Below, piece by piece: positions 37,737 to 52,743 of a stretch of DNA of 64,000 nucleotides (position 1 is the first letter of the stretch; each line of letters opens with the position of its first letter). Origin of the DNA: Diatrype stigma (lineage: Eukaryota > Ascomycota > Sordariomycetes > Xylariales > Diatrypaceae); assembly GCA_022225965.2 (NCBI GenBank), contig JAKJXP020000031.1, positions 124,001 through 188,000 of the forward strand, written 5' to 3'. The notes under the pieces were generated by a model, which saw only the letters and a list, made by a program, of their open reading frames with translations, was not told the DNA's origin and searched no databases. Made by a program: the position numbers and the translations under genes.

Positions 37737-40700
37737 AGCAGTTTGCTGGCGTTGATCCCTCCCCTCCCCTTCGGTCAAGGGTTTGGAGGGGAACAATGCA
37801 CATACTTGCGCACGACTCGCTGTCACGGCGTTTCTTATTTTCAATTTTTTTCTCGAAGACAAAATGGTCTTTGGTCTTTCTTCAATGGTATGGAAATGGC
37901 ATGGCATAAACTCCCGTCCCGGAAGGAAACAGAACAACAGGCGGCGAGCAGGAAGGGAAGGACAAGGGAAGGGAAAGGGAAGGGGAGTCGCGGCGTGGAA
38001 AGGAAAGCTGTTTTTGCTTATCACGTGGAACCATCACCTCGACCTCACCTACCTACTTACGTATAGGGGCATTTCGAAGCGAAAGCGAGGAGTTTGGAAG
38101 CGAGCCTCAGGGCAGGGAAATTCGGGTTCTTATTCTATTATTTTTTTCATCGTCATCGCCGGGCATTGGCACTTGTTTGTTACCTTTGGTCTCTTTACCA
38201 ATGGAAATAGCTTCCCCACCTCACCTCTTTTTCTTTTATTACTTGCCTACCGAGCTTCTGACAGTCGAAATCCAGACCTATCTATCTGCTCTAGTCAGTA
38301 GAGTCTTGCCATTTTGTCCCCTGACTAAGAAAACCAGCCTGTCCCGGAAAGAACAGAGGAACAGGAAAGGAGGGGGGCAAACGGATGGACGGACGGACAG
38401 ATAGATAGAGACTAACGGAAGAGAACGAAGGCGAGCAGATAAGGAAGTGACGGTCGGTGGCTTATCCACATTCACGATTATATGATGCTAGAGAAAGTAA
38501 AGGGGAGGCAAGGGGGGGAGAGGGTGGACAGAAAAAAAGGTTGCGGTGACGGGACCTAGGACCAAGTGCTGGCAAAGGGTTTTGTTACTTATTAGCGTGC
38601 GTCTTCTATTCTAGTTCCATTTCCACCCACTCCTTATTCGATTCGGAACCGAAAGGGGTGGTGTGAGCAAGTGAATTGCTTTTCCTTTTTCTTATTTTTC
38701 CAAGAGAACCGGTTCCTCCGCCCATCCTCCCTCTGTCTGTCTGCTCCATACCATACCATACCGCTTGCTTGGCTTGGGCGACGTGTTCTGCGTGAATGAT
38801 TATGTATGATATGTATGCTATTGATCCGAGTGATGATTGACAACTCAGTCCGTCTGTCTGTCTGTCAGTCTACAATGCCGTAGACAGACAGAGTGTGGGT
38901 AGGTCAGGTACATAGGCAAGTCGGTGGTGGGTGGTAGATGATATGATATGGGCAAGGGCCGAGAGGGAGAAGGAAGAGAGAAAGATTAGGGGTCGGGGGT
39001 TGGTATGTATGTATCTGAGCTCCTAGACCGACTCGGCTCGCTCTCCACCGTTATCCGGACGAGTAATTCGGGGGTAGCGAGGGACGGACGGACGGAGGAG
39101 GCTGTTGCCTAACAGGTGGCTGAAAGGCCGATCTCCAATCCCCCCCCTCTTACACAGAGCCGAGCCTCATGATCTGGCAAACCAACGACGGGATTTGGTC
39201 ACGAAAGAACCAGCTAGCGGATTAAGCAAGGCCCTTGTATTTCTGGGTGTGTAGGGGGGCGGTGGTCTTTGAAGTTGTTACGGTCTATATACCTGAATAA
39301 TCTACAAGTTGGCTGACTTGTAGATTCTGGTCTTTTGCTGGCTCAAGTAGCAGAAGCGTGGTGGTGGCTTAGTGGTTAGGTAGCTGGCACACATACACGC
39401 CATGACAGAAGTTAAGAAGGGGGCGGGTTTGCTTCTTTGCTTACATACTTACATGCTTCCACTGCACGAAGGTACTACACTTTTCTTCTATCTACTGTAG
39501 GTGCCCTCTTACTTCCATGCCTTCCACGGGGGGTGGGTGGGTTGGTGGGTTAGTGATTCGACATCAACCACCAACCCTTGGTACCTTCAGGCTTTTCTGG
39601 TCAATCCGCATGGCCGTCATAGGTATGAGGTGGGCGGACGTACGTATGTACTGACGGAAGAGGAGAGGTTGATCCAGCGTTTCTGAGGTTGTTGAAATCA
39701 TTTACTTTCACCTCCTTGACGAGCCGGCTGCTACCGTATCTATATATCTCTCCCTCTATCTATCTATCTTGAAAAGGGGTGAAATGGAGGCGAAAGGAAA
39801 GGGGGCGGGGCTTGGAGGGGAGAGTAGAACGGACAGACAGAATTTGGGGGCGGCGGTGCTGCCTGTTGGCCTCGTCTTGGTTTCCCCAGGCTCTTTGGTG
39901 AGGATAGTGAGTGCGTGAGTGTGCTTTGCTAGGTACTAGTCGAGAGGCGCGCTGGCAGGCGGGCTGCGTTGGAGCCAGGGAGGATGTGATCGGCTAGCTG
40001 GCGGGCTGACTGGTAACCCTCCGACAGTGTGGGCTGAACCAGGCGAGTTGATAGTTACAAATAGACATGTAACCCGGCTTCTTCCTCCGGAGTGTCCCAG
40101 CCGGTTGTTGATGCCGAATACCCAACAGGCGGGTCAAGCTGTTCTGCCAGCTGCTTGTACGTCTGTCTGTCTGTCTAGGTCTTATGAGCAATGGTTCTAT
40201 TGCCAGGATCAAAAGGGGATACCAAGCTGAACACTGACTTCAAGCCTACTTGGAAGAAGTGCTCCTCAAATGTGCTACTACATACCCTGAGGCTACATCG
40301 GTTCGAGAAGGGTGTCAGTCTATAAACAGAACGCCAACTTTCGTCCGTTGTAAGTAGGCGTCGATGGCGAATGTTTCAGGGGCGTCGTGACTAGCCAGGA
40401 CAGAAGAAAGAGACGAGCCTTTGCGGCGCCGACCCTAAGGCAATGAACGTCCCGGCCGAGAACCGCCGTCGTTAGGTATATAGTTTTCTACCTATCTCGC
40501 CTATTTACCCCCAAAACAAAAACGCTCGCTCCTACTATATAATTGCGGCGGCCGAATCTAACCCCATCCGTGATGGCTCCCGCCGTACCATCGTCGACGG
40601 GCGACCTCGCCTAACTAGTCACTGTCCAGTGCCTGTTTACCACTATTTTAGGCATTCTTTTTAAATACTAATTCCTTCGGGGGGTCCAAGCACCCGGTTG

Positions 40701-41262
40701 AGCTGTTCACGATGGTATGCATGCCGTTAGAAAAGCCGACAACATTCGATGGCACTGCGCCGCCCACCTGCCTACCTGAACCTCGCTGGCCTAGCCAGCG
40801 GTTTGCATACCTAGGTTCTGGTAAGTGATAAGTTTGAATTCTCACAAGTCTCGATTCGTTCGGACTATATGTGCGTATAGTACAGTACGGCCGGCCGGCC
40901 GGCAACGTTAGTGAGCTCGGGCGTGAATCTAGACTCCCACCATCGTCTGGCAAGGCAGGGCATGGCAAGGCACCACTAAGACATACCTACAATTATATAC
41001 TCACTATACGAAGGTATGTAGGATACCGGTATAGGCATGGAAATACATACATACGCACGTCTTATATACGATATATTGCACATATTACGCTATGTACGCT
41101 AAGTAAGTAGTTAGACAGGTTCGCACGATTTGCGGATGCGATAGATAGCGTAGATGTGTGCGGGAGTACGTGCACACATAGTTGGTGCTTAGATATATGG
41201 TTAGAATGGGCAGACAAGAGATATATACCTGATATTGAGAGGGTGTGGTTAGTCCGATTACG

Positions 41263-41294
<32 letters not shown>
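41263..41294. repeat. (CA)n/(TA)n microsatellite
   Basis: Twelve CA dinucleotides passing into TA dinucleotides. Confidence 0.9.
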
Positions 41295-41964
41295 GGGGTT
41301 GAATGCCCAGATGCTTAGGTAGACAGATAGGTAGATGAGTTCGTGCAAATTAGATCAGTAGTTTTATGGATGGACGAATCACAACACATCGAAGGGGGTG
41401 AAGTGAAGTGAAGGCGTTAGAAGATGTAGGTAGACGTGGCCAAGGTCAGGGTTTGGCTTACCGAGGATCTAAAGTCAGCACCTACATCGACTTCAACCTC
41501 AACATCAATATCGCAGTTCATCGGAGAAAGCCCAGGCCGTTTATTTGGAATCTGCCAATAGGTAGGTAGTTTCTTCTCTCACCGGTCGTTGCCTCCTAGT
41601 TAGAAATACTGTACGCGCTTCCCGGCCGGCTACAGACAGCATTTAAACCGGCCTAGCCATCTACCGGCAAGAGGGAAGGTAGGTAACTATTCACGCGTGC
41701 CGTGCTGTGTTGGAGGTGAGCAAGTAAGGAGGTGTGTAGGTAAGTAGGCGAGGTGGTAGCTCACCACCCCCTTTATTCCTCCCCTTCTCCCCTACCTACC
41801 TAGGTATGTACCTGGTCTAATCCCGAAGTGACCCGGAGGCAGGTATCCCGGAGCAACCACCTACCTACCTTACCTTACCTGACCTGACCTGACCTGCCAT
41901 CCGCTGTTTCTGTCGCTGCCTCCGTCGCCACCTCCGCCATCTCCGCCAGCCATCTCCGCCATCT

Positions 41965-41966
<2 letters not shown>

Positions 41967-41995
<29 letters not shown>

Positions 41996-42003
41996 TGCTG
42001 CTG
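41967..42003. repeat. (CCG)n then (CTG)n trinucleotide repeat
   Basis: About ten CCG units followed by GCTGCTGCT. On the minus strand this gives an alanine run in a short open frame, which I regard as compositional. Confidence 0.9.
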
Positions 42004-44870
42004 AGACTAGCCTAACCGAACCGAACCTATCTACAAAGGTATCCAGCTGCTTAGCCAAACCAGCAAGCCACCCAGCCACCCAGCGCGCGCGAACCCGAGG
42101 CTATGGGTAGCTGAAATGGAGGCTGGCTAGCTGGCTGGCTGGGGATGGTGGTGGTGATGGGGATGGAATGGCTGATTAACTAAGCGAAGGTAGATGGATG
42201 GATGGATGACTGGAAACGGGCTTGGGTTCGTTCGCGTGGAGAGGAGGGGAAAGGAGGCGGAGGCGGATGGGGAAGGGGGGGGGGGAGGAAGCACAGACAG
42301 CCAGGCGGCAGAAGGGGGGATTTGAAGGGGATGGATGATTGGGTGGTCACACGTCCACCGGCGTATACACATACCTACCTATGTGTAGGTATGTGATTTT
42401 ACTCGAACTCACACTCGCTCGCTTGCTCGCTCACTCACACGTGGTAACAGGGTTCTTGTTCGTCGCTATAGGTGATTTATAGGTTGTGAGTACACGCCTA
42501 CCTACCTACCTACGTACATATAGGTCATAACCTTATGCATACCTACCCATAGGCAGGCAGACGATGGAGGCGAGTCGGGAGAGTTGGAGGCTAGAAGCAA
42601 CCTACCTGGCCTATCTCATAGGTGCCGAAGAAGGTAGTAGCTATGAAGGCGCTTCTCTGCATCCTCCGAAGTTCTCCGAACTGATTCTACGTACGTGCCT
42701 ACCCTTCGTTACATGCGTGCGTTGCATGCGTGCATTCACAGGTAGCATAAGATGCACAATTACGTGCTAGATGCATCTGCCACTGAATCGATCGATATGG
42801 GTGCATAGAGCCTACCTCTCTCTGTTATGATGTGGCTGCGTTGCGTGGATCTGAAATCGTAGCGAACAATCAATGTACTAAGGTAGTGGGATTCGTGACT
42901 GGGACCCTTGACGTATAGGGGGGAGGGGTGAGTATAGGAGCTCGAGTATACCATAGGATATGCTTACTTACTTGATTACCTACTTACCCACCCACATACT
43001 ACCTAGTACCCAGTGATTCCAGGTTTCAACCTCGTGAGGGAGCCTCTCAAGACGTTGGGGCTAGGCGTTGAGGAAGCTCTAACTAACCTGTTAGTTATCT
43101 GATGCACTAGGCAATGCACATCCATGATATGTAGCTATTTACCTGCCTGCTTGTCAGGGAGGCCAGTCCTTACTTTGCATTGTTCATATAAGTCACAAAT
43201 AATGTAATATAATACAGGGGACAAGAGATCTTGCCTACATACCTAGATCGTGAGATTCTCTATTTTCTGTATATCATGCAATGTAATACGCGTATTCCGT
43301 ATCCATGTCTACGTAGGTACATACATAGGCCATAACGATGAGCTGTAAAGGCTCGTGCACCTGCCGTCCTGATATGATACCGCTAAGCTGGCTGACTTGG
43401 ATGGTAAGAGGTAGGGGGGGCTGAAGATCTATGTGGGGATATAAGTCCGAGAAAGCGGGTGCGTCACGTTTCGGGTATGCACTACGACGCAGCTACTGTA
43501 GTTACAGGATGGTAGGTAATATAATGTTTACGGCATAACACTCGAGTTCCTTGCCCGGAATAAGATAGAACAGGCATAGACTATACTAGGTGCTTACAGT
43601 ATGTAGGTAGCATGACTAAGGACCACGAGCCGAGGCATGTCGGTCCCTAACGTCGAACCGAGCGAACTACTAGTAGTAAGTAGTTAGCTGCTAAGGCTGA
43701 AAAGAACGCACAGACTTATATGCCTAGGAAGATCGATATAGGCGGGCAAGGACAGGTATATACAACTAGCTCAACGGGGCCATGATGGGGGAGTAGTTCA
43801 AACGGTGATCAGCTGAAGCTTGGGGTGGGCCTGGTTCGAGGAATTATTCCGCACCCGTTTTAATTCTCAAGCCAACACAGTTATTCCTTGTCCGGACGTC
43901 TCTTTCTGGCCCTGATTGGCGGCTGTGAGCATATGCTGTTGCATAGGTAGCTCTGAGATCTTCCTGGGTCCACCTAGAGGTGATGAATCTGTGTGAAGAT
44001 CTATCTGTATGAAGAGTTTGGTTTAGCATTTACTTATTCCATGTATGTTTTATAAAGACACGTATGTGGTGGGACATCTGCTGTAGGTATACATGTTGTA
44101 TACTTACTCAGATGTCCGCATTCGTTTTTGCGGCTCCCTCTCTTATCACTAAGCCGCAATAGCCTCAAACTTAATGAAAGCTTCGAGAACACAGCTAGGC
44201 ATATACGCACAGACCCCGGACCGAAAATGCGAAATCCCGTCAGATATATGAATGTGTTAAGATCCACCATAGTGCATATGTAAGTGATAGCTAAGCAAAA
44301 TTGGTAATAGGAAACAGAAATAGTACCTATCAGCCGGTTTTGATGACTCTTTCATAAGTGCCTTTGAGCATTTACTCATAGTGAAATTGTAAGCGAATGA
44401 ATGCCCGCTCACCAAGACGCAAACGGCGAAGTTTAGCGATCACAACCACGTTGAGGTATATTCGGGCGTTATATAGCGGGGAAAGAGAGCAAGAACCCTC
44501 TTAAGAGAGGGGGGGGATGGATGAATAAACGGATGGCCGGATGAACAGGTAAGCAGGTTGAGTTTATGATAATGCCTAAGATACTGATTAGGTAGACATA
44601 TTATGTACACAGACAGGAGGTAAGCAGGTAAGCACTATATGCACATACATACACACCTACTTACTTAAATGCCTGTGATGAAGGGAGGGGAGGCAGGGAA
44701 GGGAAGCCCCCTGGCAGAACGTTATTTTCGAGGGCCCACATTTCGGTACCGAAGGGGTGGGAGAGAAAAACGGTCGTCGGGGAAGAGAGCCTTGCGCAGT
44801 CAGTCATGCAGTTATGGCGCCGACCTACATGGCGGTATGTTCACTCAAACCAGTCACCCAGACAGGTACT

Positions 44871-44912
44871 TCTGTCGAGCTGGGTCTGCCGAGCTGGGTC
44901 TGCCGAGCTGGG
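44871..44912. repeat. 14-bp tandem repeat, three copies
   Basis: Unit TCTGCCGAGCTGGG repeated three times; the first copy differs by one base. Confidence 0.9.
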
Positions 44913-46143
44913 TTCGATGTGATCTCAGGTGCAGTCAGGCCTTGCAATACATTCGTTACCAAGGTGTAGACATAGCCAGGTATGTATGTAGGTACATGCG
45001 TGGGGCAACTCAAGGCATAGAAGAGGCAGAGAGGCAAGGGAGGGGGTCGGGCTATACCTACACTACAAATACCTACACTACAAGAATAGCGCTTACAGCA
45101 AGGCCCACACCCAGATTCCCCGGTATATATTACCTGTACGAAGTACGAAATACGAAATCGTACATACACACCCCGTAGTCCAGGTACTCATGGATGTACT
45201 TTGGTCTGTCACCGCTGTCAGTGGCTGGCCTAGGCGGCTAGGCCGGGCTGAATCATAGGGTCGATAACCGAGCAGAGTTGAGCCAGATCTCTGGGTTCGA
45301 GGGGGGAAACTAGCTCGCATTTGGTTAGCTACCTACTTCGTTACCTGGTGCTCCATGTCGGCTGTAGTTAGGTGGCACAGACAGGTGACTAGGAAATTGG
45401 GTTTAGGCCGACGTTAGAAGGGATCGGATCCAGCAATAGCAATAGCAATAGAATCAATCAGCACTTACGAATCACCAACAAAACCAACAAAACCAACTAG
45501 CCTGTCTAGGGAGCTTCCTGCTTCCACCCAAGGAGTTCTAATAGGTGCTTATTATGAGGTATGTATGTAGGTACCTGCTGGTCTTACTTGCAATTACGAA
45601 ATATTGATGCTGTGACCCCGTCACCTCAGCAATAAAGTTAAGGTAAGTTTCGACACAGTTCGCTTCGCCGTTCCGCCGGCCTGGTAACGCGCTTCAGGCC
45701 CCATGCTTGTTTTGCGCTCACTACATGCACTACGGGACGTTATTGATCTAGGCATTTTCTCCCCATATTTTCATATTCTTCCCATAGGTGTTATCCCAGG
45801 CATCATGATTACAGGCGTGTAGAAGGCTAATACTGAGCCGGTTGCTTGCTTTCTTTCCATAGCGATAGCGCGCGCGCTACGGAGAAAAGAAGGAGTGAGG
45901 GCATTTGTTTGGGTGAGTGCATTTGATGAGATGCTCATGCTCATCCTCTCCCTCCCCTGCCCTTCTCGCATATGTAAAGTGATCAGTAACCAAGCAACAG
46001 ATAAAACATGCGTATGGCGCGGTTCATAGGCCGCGACACGATTCGCTGTCACGCTGGACGGGTTTTGAGCTAGAGTGTCACAATCCGAACTTTATCATGC
46101 TGTGGCATTGTACGTGCGTGTTGTGCGCCTGTGTCTCTGCGCG

Positions 46144-46178
46144 TATGTGTCTGTGTCTGTGTCTGTGTCTCTGTGCGC
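46144..46178. repeat. (TGTGTC)n-type tandem repeat
   Basis: About five imperfect TGTGTC hexamers. Confidence 0.8.
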
Positions 46179-47895
46179 GTATAAATCTGCAGACTCTGCG
46201 GTGCGATCTGGTAACGATCTTCCGAAGCATCGTACGTTTTGTGTAACGTTGGGCGTCAACTCTCGGGTCGGGGGGGGTACATAGGATTTCATCTTTGTAG
46301 CCCACGCCCGTTTCAGCGCGCTGCAAGTGCTGACACCATCCATCCACACCCATCTAAATGATTATACTCTCTAAGCCACGACAAGCGGCGGGTACACATA
46401 CGAGTTTTAAGGCCGTTCTCGGACAGCTATAACGTCTGCTTCTCCATGAAGCGCACCCGCTTGTAAGACTCGGCAGGTGCGGATGATTGCGATCAGATCA
46501 TACTTGCTACCTAGCGGCTAGCTAAGGGCTGGTAATGGTGCGAGGCTTTTTCAGCTACCTCTCAGCTGGGTCGAAAGGGCATATTGGGTACCTAGGTAAG
46601 TATGCCCCTTCCAAGGGTGCCTCGTGGCCAGTCAGTGTTGATTCTGTGATCCTAGCTGTTGCATAGTAATCATTCTCTTGGCCTCTGGGATAGTCCTAGT
46701 GGGAGCGCATGTCGTACGATCCTCCTATACCCCGGGGAGAGTGAGGGGAAAGGCATATTTGCGAACAGTCGAGCTGGAACGCGCTTGCAAAGGCCATTGC
46801 ATGTCTAGGGGGGAGACTAGTTCAGTCTGCCTCTTGGCTTCGGCCTCAGACGACGACTTCCCTGCGCAGTGTTGCTAGAGTTCAGTAGAGTTCAGGCAGT
46901 ATAGATGAACCACCTGAGGCGAGGCGCGCCAGGTGATGAAAGGGTGTTGACCAAAGCAGACCTTTTCACGCTCATCCTGGTAAGAAATATGTATCTAATA
47001 GCATGGCATGACGAGCTTGAACATTAATTTGCCACCTGGTAGAGAGGTTTAACGTGAGTATATGATACGAATGAGTAAGTGATGAGGCGACTACTATGTA
47101 TGGGACTTCACTGTCGCTTCAGCTGCCCTCAGCACTATACGCCTAGCCGCCCTGCATCGGATGTTTTAGCCGAATGTACCCCAAGACGAGGTTATCTTGG
47201 CAGCTTGGGTAGCTTCTGCTTAAACCTGATAGAGGAGTTTAGTTGCTACGTAGCAACATCGCTTATATCCTCGGCGGGATGGGTGCCCAGGCGGCTAGGC
47301 AGGTAATACATCTTCATGACTCAGCTCTCTCTTAGCCTTCGTCGCCTTTTCTTCCACCCGATCAACTGCAAAGGAGATACGCGAAGCCAAACCCCAGGTC
47401 TTAATACCGCTTCGTTAAGTCCTGGAGTAGCATGCAGTACGGGGTAAGGTGTCAGTGAACTTAATCATCACTGATATTTAGTTGCCGTCCGGAACATGTA
47501 ATGCAGAAGCCCCGGCCCAATAGGCGCTATCATGAAATCTCCTCCTGTGTGTTATTCGCTGTCGCTATGTGGATATACCATGACAATCCCATGGCAGCAA
47601 CAAGGAGGAAATTTGCTTTTCAGACGATGCGCATAATATAGAATACAGGTGCGCCGGCATGAGAGCCCGGCCGGTGTGGTTCCTGAATGCATTGCATCCC
47701 TGCGGCGCAGATCGCTGAAGAAAACATGCCCAGCATATACCACTGCGGCTATGTAAATCAGCACGCCTTGTGGCTTTGGGCGCTGATGCATATTGACTTG
47801 GATGTGCTGGCGCGTAGGCAGGACTTGCGAGGACGAGACTTCTATCCATCACAGCAGCTAGTCCTGTGTGTCTCGCACCCTTCTATACTGTTCCC

Positions 47896-47929
47896 ATATA
47901 TATATATATATATATATAGATATATATAA
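47896..47929. repeat. (TA)n microsatellite
   Basis: About 16 TA units with a single GA interruption. Confidence 0.9.
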
Positions 47930-50900
47930 TGATCCTGTATTACCCAATGCTCAGAGAAGAACATATCAGATGTCCGGAGTATTCGTTCCTCGAGATCCGG
48001 GAATCGTGAGGAAACCACAATAGCCGGCGACCCCTACTATAGTAGACGTGTGATAGGGAATCTCCAAAAGGGACGTTGGAAACGGGCAAAATTAATGGCT
48101 TCTAGTATACCGTGTAATGTACTGCATCTTGCCTAAAAGGGGCTCCTCCCAATTGCTAGCTCACCGAACTTCTGCGAGCCGGCGGCCCAGAAACGGCGCC
48201 TAGCGGTGCGAGATCGGTTACACACGTGTCGATCAAGTGGGACTGGGGAGTTTGAACCGTTCTTATTACCGCGAAGCCGCAAGCCCGCAGAGCCCAAAAA
48301 TATACGAAAGTACTTTCGTACACGAACTAGCTTCGTATAACTAGTACCACCAATACCTATGTACCTACGTCGGAAGAACGTCGCCTCGCCTGCCAAAGAA
48401 TGATTGCGTAATCCACACATAATCGATCACGATTCCCCTTAGTAGTGAGCTCGAGGACCTGGTCTAATAAGAGCACCGAACTCAGCTGTCCCCACCCCTA
48501 ATAACTCGAATGCTCAGCAGGCAAGCAGACAGGCAGATTCGTTTTATACTAACTACATATGACTATACGCTCGGACTCTCGGGTTCTCCTTGGCTTGCTC
48601 CTTGGCTGCTAACAATACCTGCCTAGGCATCGCCTGAACTGTGCCTGCTAGCTGTGCGCGATGAGTGAGCCCGTGCTACAGCCGAGAACACGGCCCGGAC
48701 GTTAGCACGTACTCTAAGGCAGAAAATTCGAAGCCGTCAGAGGGGCTAACCATAAAGCTAATCTCCGGTAGTGTTAGTTTGCTTCGTTCGGTCCCGAAAT
48801 TTCGTGGTGAGAAGGGTTTTAGTTATCATTCCTCGTCTCCCTGAACACCGGAGCCGGAACGGCTCAAGATTCTAGGTACTACGTATGTATGTCTCTGTCT
48901 TTCACTACATAGTGATAAGTTAGGCCGGACGATCAAGATCGAAGTGAATCGAGGAAAAGGCTCCACGTGATCTTACGACATGTAGTTTTCTCCTTTTGGG
49001 ATCACCCTTCCTTCCTACCCATATTACTGCTATCACCTAGTTATTAGTGCCTGAGCAAATTCGATCTAGTGGGCCAATATTAGGCAGGCTAATAGATCAA
49101 CGGTTGTACCGTGCCAAGAGCCGACGTCTCAACCTCAAGCCATTCCCCTTGTGTGTGTCTGGCAGACGGGGAAGGGTCCAAATCTTGGAAGCTGCCAGCT
49201 AGGAAGGGGAATAGATCGTCGAGGTGTACACCGTTCTTGGTGAAGCGCAGCGGCTTACGAATGAAGCGGTGCCTTGAACGGTTTCGTTTCTGGCTATTAC
49301 CGTCGATTGACGTATGTCCCCTCCCCCCTATCCCCCTTAGTCACGCGGGAAAAAACTTGGTTCAGGGCGGGCGGACGGGCGGGCGGGCGGAGGAACCGCA
49401 CTCACCGGGAAACCCTTCGAGGCGACGGCAGCTAGGGCACGGTGTCCAATGACGTGCTGAAGAAGCGCTCGATGAGAGGGCATAGATTGAGCGCCCCGGG
49501 CTGGAGCCAGGCGATTGGACGTGAAAGAAAAAGGCGGTAAAAAAATCACCCCCCAACAACGGCATTCCGCGGCGTTGCGCGGGAAGACACCCCCGAGGCC
49601 TGGCTACGGTATAAGCATAGTAGGGTGTGATCCTCCTGTACGGCGTGCGTCTGGCTGGGCGTAGCGGGGGAGGTCTGTGAGATTGAGATGTGACGAAAAG
49701 CAGCCCGCCCAAAGAAATGACCCGGTTGCCGGTGGGTTCTTCTGTATCCCTTCCCTGTTTCTATGCGGTTCTATATGCATGCCTAGCAAAGCCTAGAATA
49801 TAGACAAGATACTAATGTTTGTCCATGAGTAGGTATGCATATGACGGGAATCGAGATCACGATAGGGGATGCTTGCGCTTGCTTTGAGTACTATAGTAGC
49901 CAAGACAGCTAAAGGGAAGCTGGGACTATGGTGGAGGCGAGAGGAGCTGCTTGCTGCTAGATAAGTCATGATCTGCGAGATATCGATATCGATGTTGTTC
50001 TTACATATGTAGTGACTGCCTGTTAGGCCGGTAGAGGTAGTCGCGAGCTATGGACATATGGATGTACACACCTACATGAAAAGGTGAGGCGTGACTGTGA
50101 CAGCAAGATTCGCGAGAAACGTTGATCCACTCTACTGGGCCAGGTACGTATCGTATAGTACGTAACTACCTATTCCAAACCCCAGTCCGTTCGGGGCTAC
50201 TACGTCGATGTACGATGTACCCGAACTTCCACGAATGGGTAGATCAACGGTAGGTACAATGCCTGCATAGTTCTGGTTAGATCGGATAGATATTACCTCG
50301 GCATATAGGGTAGATAGGGGTAGATTTAACCTCAAAGAAGAAAAAAAGGCAGTTGGAGATTCTTTTCAATGGGTAAACGTATCGTGCGCGCCAATGTAAG
50401 ATGACCAATGTAAGATGCACAATAGATCTATCTACTATCAGGCACTGCCTCCTCTCGAAGACACCCAAGTGAGATGTAGAAAGCAACCCCCCACCCCCAG
50501 GAGGATTTCGTGGATTCTTGGGTTTCTGGATTCCTGGATCCCCTTGCTGGTGATCGATAATATCAGATCCCCGTTTCAAAGGACAGCGCATTGGTCACAG
50601 CTTTTTTGCAGAGCGGCGCAAGGAAGGCCCCTGCACACATCTCTTCTCCGGCGGGCCCCCGGGCTCTCGGCCAGTGTCGTGTGTCCGTTGTCGTTAACTA
50701 TTGTCCGTGCCCCCCACGATTAATCAACTGGTTAACTATCTAACTACCTACTATGTATATGCTTCGTATGAACTATCCGCGCGTGACTATACAGATAAAC
50801 CTACATGGAAAGCTAGGAGAAGGGATTAAAGAAGAGCCAGGAAAAAGGAAATGAAGGAAAAAAGAAAACATTCCGGACGGTGCACCGGTAGACGATCTAC

Positions 50901-51211
50901 GCGCTTAGGGCGATCTCCCACCCAGTCCCGTGCTACATACCATCAACCATTCCTCCATCCGCCCGTTGCTATTAGCTCCGTCACGGTCCAGTCCAAGCTC
51001 CCAGCTAGGAAGAATTCACACGTGTTTCTCTCATGTAGGGGTTCTTGTTATAATAGTAACACATAGGTCGCTAGCTACTCAGAGGTGGTTAAGCGGCGGA
51101 AAGTAAATGGCTTTAAGTTGCAACTTACTTATGTAGGTTACTTGTAGGTATCTCCAGCCAAGGCGGCTGTCAGCCGGTCGCTCAGGTACATACATATTAA
51201 GTAAATAATTA

Positions 51212-51235
51212 GTATATATATATATATATATATAT
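51212..51235. repeat. (TA)n microsatellite
   Basis: Uninterrupted run of 11-12 TA units. Confidence 0.9.
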
Positions 51236-51883
51236 TCTTTTATTTATGTAGGTCGCCCGTCAGCCTCGGAACGAACCACCCGGCGATCGCATTGCAGAAT
51301 CGTGGGGTGCTTGGGGGTTCTGTTTGGTTGGATGGGACGCAGGCTATATTAACAGTTTATCTATATCCAAACCGGGGAGCGAAGAAAACAAATAGAAAAG
51401 ACAGGCAGGCAGACAGATGCGTACAGGTAGGCAATGTAAGGTATTTTACTATAGCATATGTAATCAACTTCAAGGTCCGCCCGTCCTGTCCTATCCTGTC
51501 CTGTCATGTCTACTACCTGGGCCCCCTAAATATCTCGTAGGTGGTAGGCATTTGTGCATCTCCCACCAAAACCCACGGGCGGATGGTACAAGACAGTATG
51601 TGTGCACTTACATATAGGTAGGCAGGCAGGTGTATGCATGCCACCCACGCCCAGCCCAGGTTCATTTGTACAAGCAGGTCTGATATATCTGCGGCGCGAG
51701 TGCGAGCGGGCGCATTGGCTGACTGGCTGACCAGGCCATGCCTGTCTCGTGAGTGGCCTACAGCTGGAGTACTGGAACTCCCTACCTGTACCCTTGCCCG
51801 GCCTACCCTTGCCCAGGCCAGCCTGCATCTATCGATCTGTCCAACCCAACCGTTGGAGATCCATCCCATCCCATCCCTCCTTT

Positions 51884-51915
51884 ATGTGTGTGTGTGTGTG
51901 CGCGTGTGTGTGTGT
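51884..51915. repeat. (TG)n microsatellite with CGCG interruption
   Basis: TG dinucleotides interrupted once by GCGCG. Confidence 0.85.
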
Positions 51916-52743
51916 TGCCCCTCCGTCTGGGATGGCCGCCGCTAACCAGGTAGCCATTGCATTGCAACATCAACAGCAAAGCAACACCAGTTGCCGCCGC
52001 CTGCCGCGCCGCCGCGTTCACCGCCGAAAAAGAGCCAGGCGGCCGATGGACTGACAGATAGACAGATGGATAGATACCTATCTGGGTAATAGCAGTCTAT
52101 GTAAACAGGCAGACAGCCAAGCGTACATCGTGAGTGGCTGGCTTGTGTAGTAACGAACGGGGAGCGTTATAATTGATTAAAACCCCCATGTCCAAGTCGG
52201 AGTCCGCGACCTCACCTCCCTCCCTCCCTTCTCCATTCAGTCAGTCTCCAGCGGTTGTTCTAGGCCGTCGGGCTTAGTAGTAATAACTCGGCAATGCCAC
52301 TTTTAGTTGGTATGGTAGTCCACTTCGACGGAGTGTTTTTCATAAAGCCTGCCTGTTCGGACTTTTTCTACAGTTCTATTCTAGGACGGCCTGGAAGGCC
52401 ACTAACTAAACATCACTCAGGGGGGAAGACGATTGATTTAATCTAGATTGGCGTAGAGATAAATGCATGGCTTAGGTAGTTGCTATTTGCCAAGCATTTT
52501 CATTGGCATTTGTACTAAGTCGCTTCAGCTATCCTATGGTGGTTATGGCAGAACAACACAGGGGCGTATCGTATCTAGGTATGAAACTAGGTGTACAGAA
52601 CAACAACGCCGCCGCCGCTGCTGAATACAGTAGACATGGTGATTAGGTAGTTTATGACAAGACAAGAGCCAAAAAATGCTTTCCACCGCTTTCCCAGGGT
52701 ATCCCATCCACTGGCAGTCCTCCCAGCCAGCTAAAACTGCTTG

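Larger units (their letters stand above)
37737..52743. other. 15-kb stretch without a recognised gene
   Basis: First part of a 20-kb gene-poor region. All open frames are short (longest about 170 codons, at 44669-45178) with repeat-derived, low-complexity or Cys/Arg-rich translations and no domain or splice pattern. The sequence is full of TACC/TAGG, GACA/GACG, GGAT and CTGT short repeats plus the microsatellites listed separately. A short frame starting ATGGCTCCCGCC at about 40572 stops after about 13 codons. No tRNA, rRNA or transposon termini were found. Confidence 0.5.

Noticed and set aside
44669..45178. 169-codon plus-strand frame
   Set aside because: Contains the 14-bp tandem repeat and TAC-type repeats, no domain, no splice signals; probably chance.
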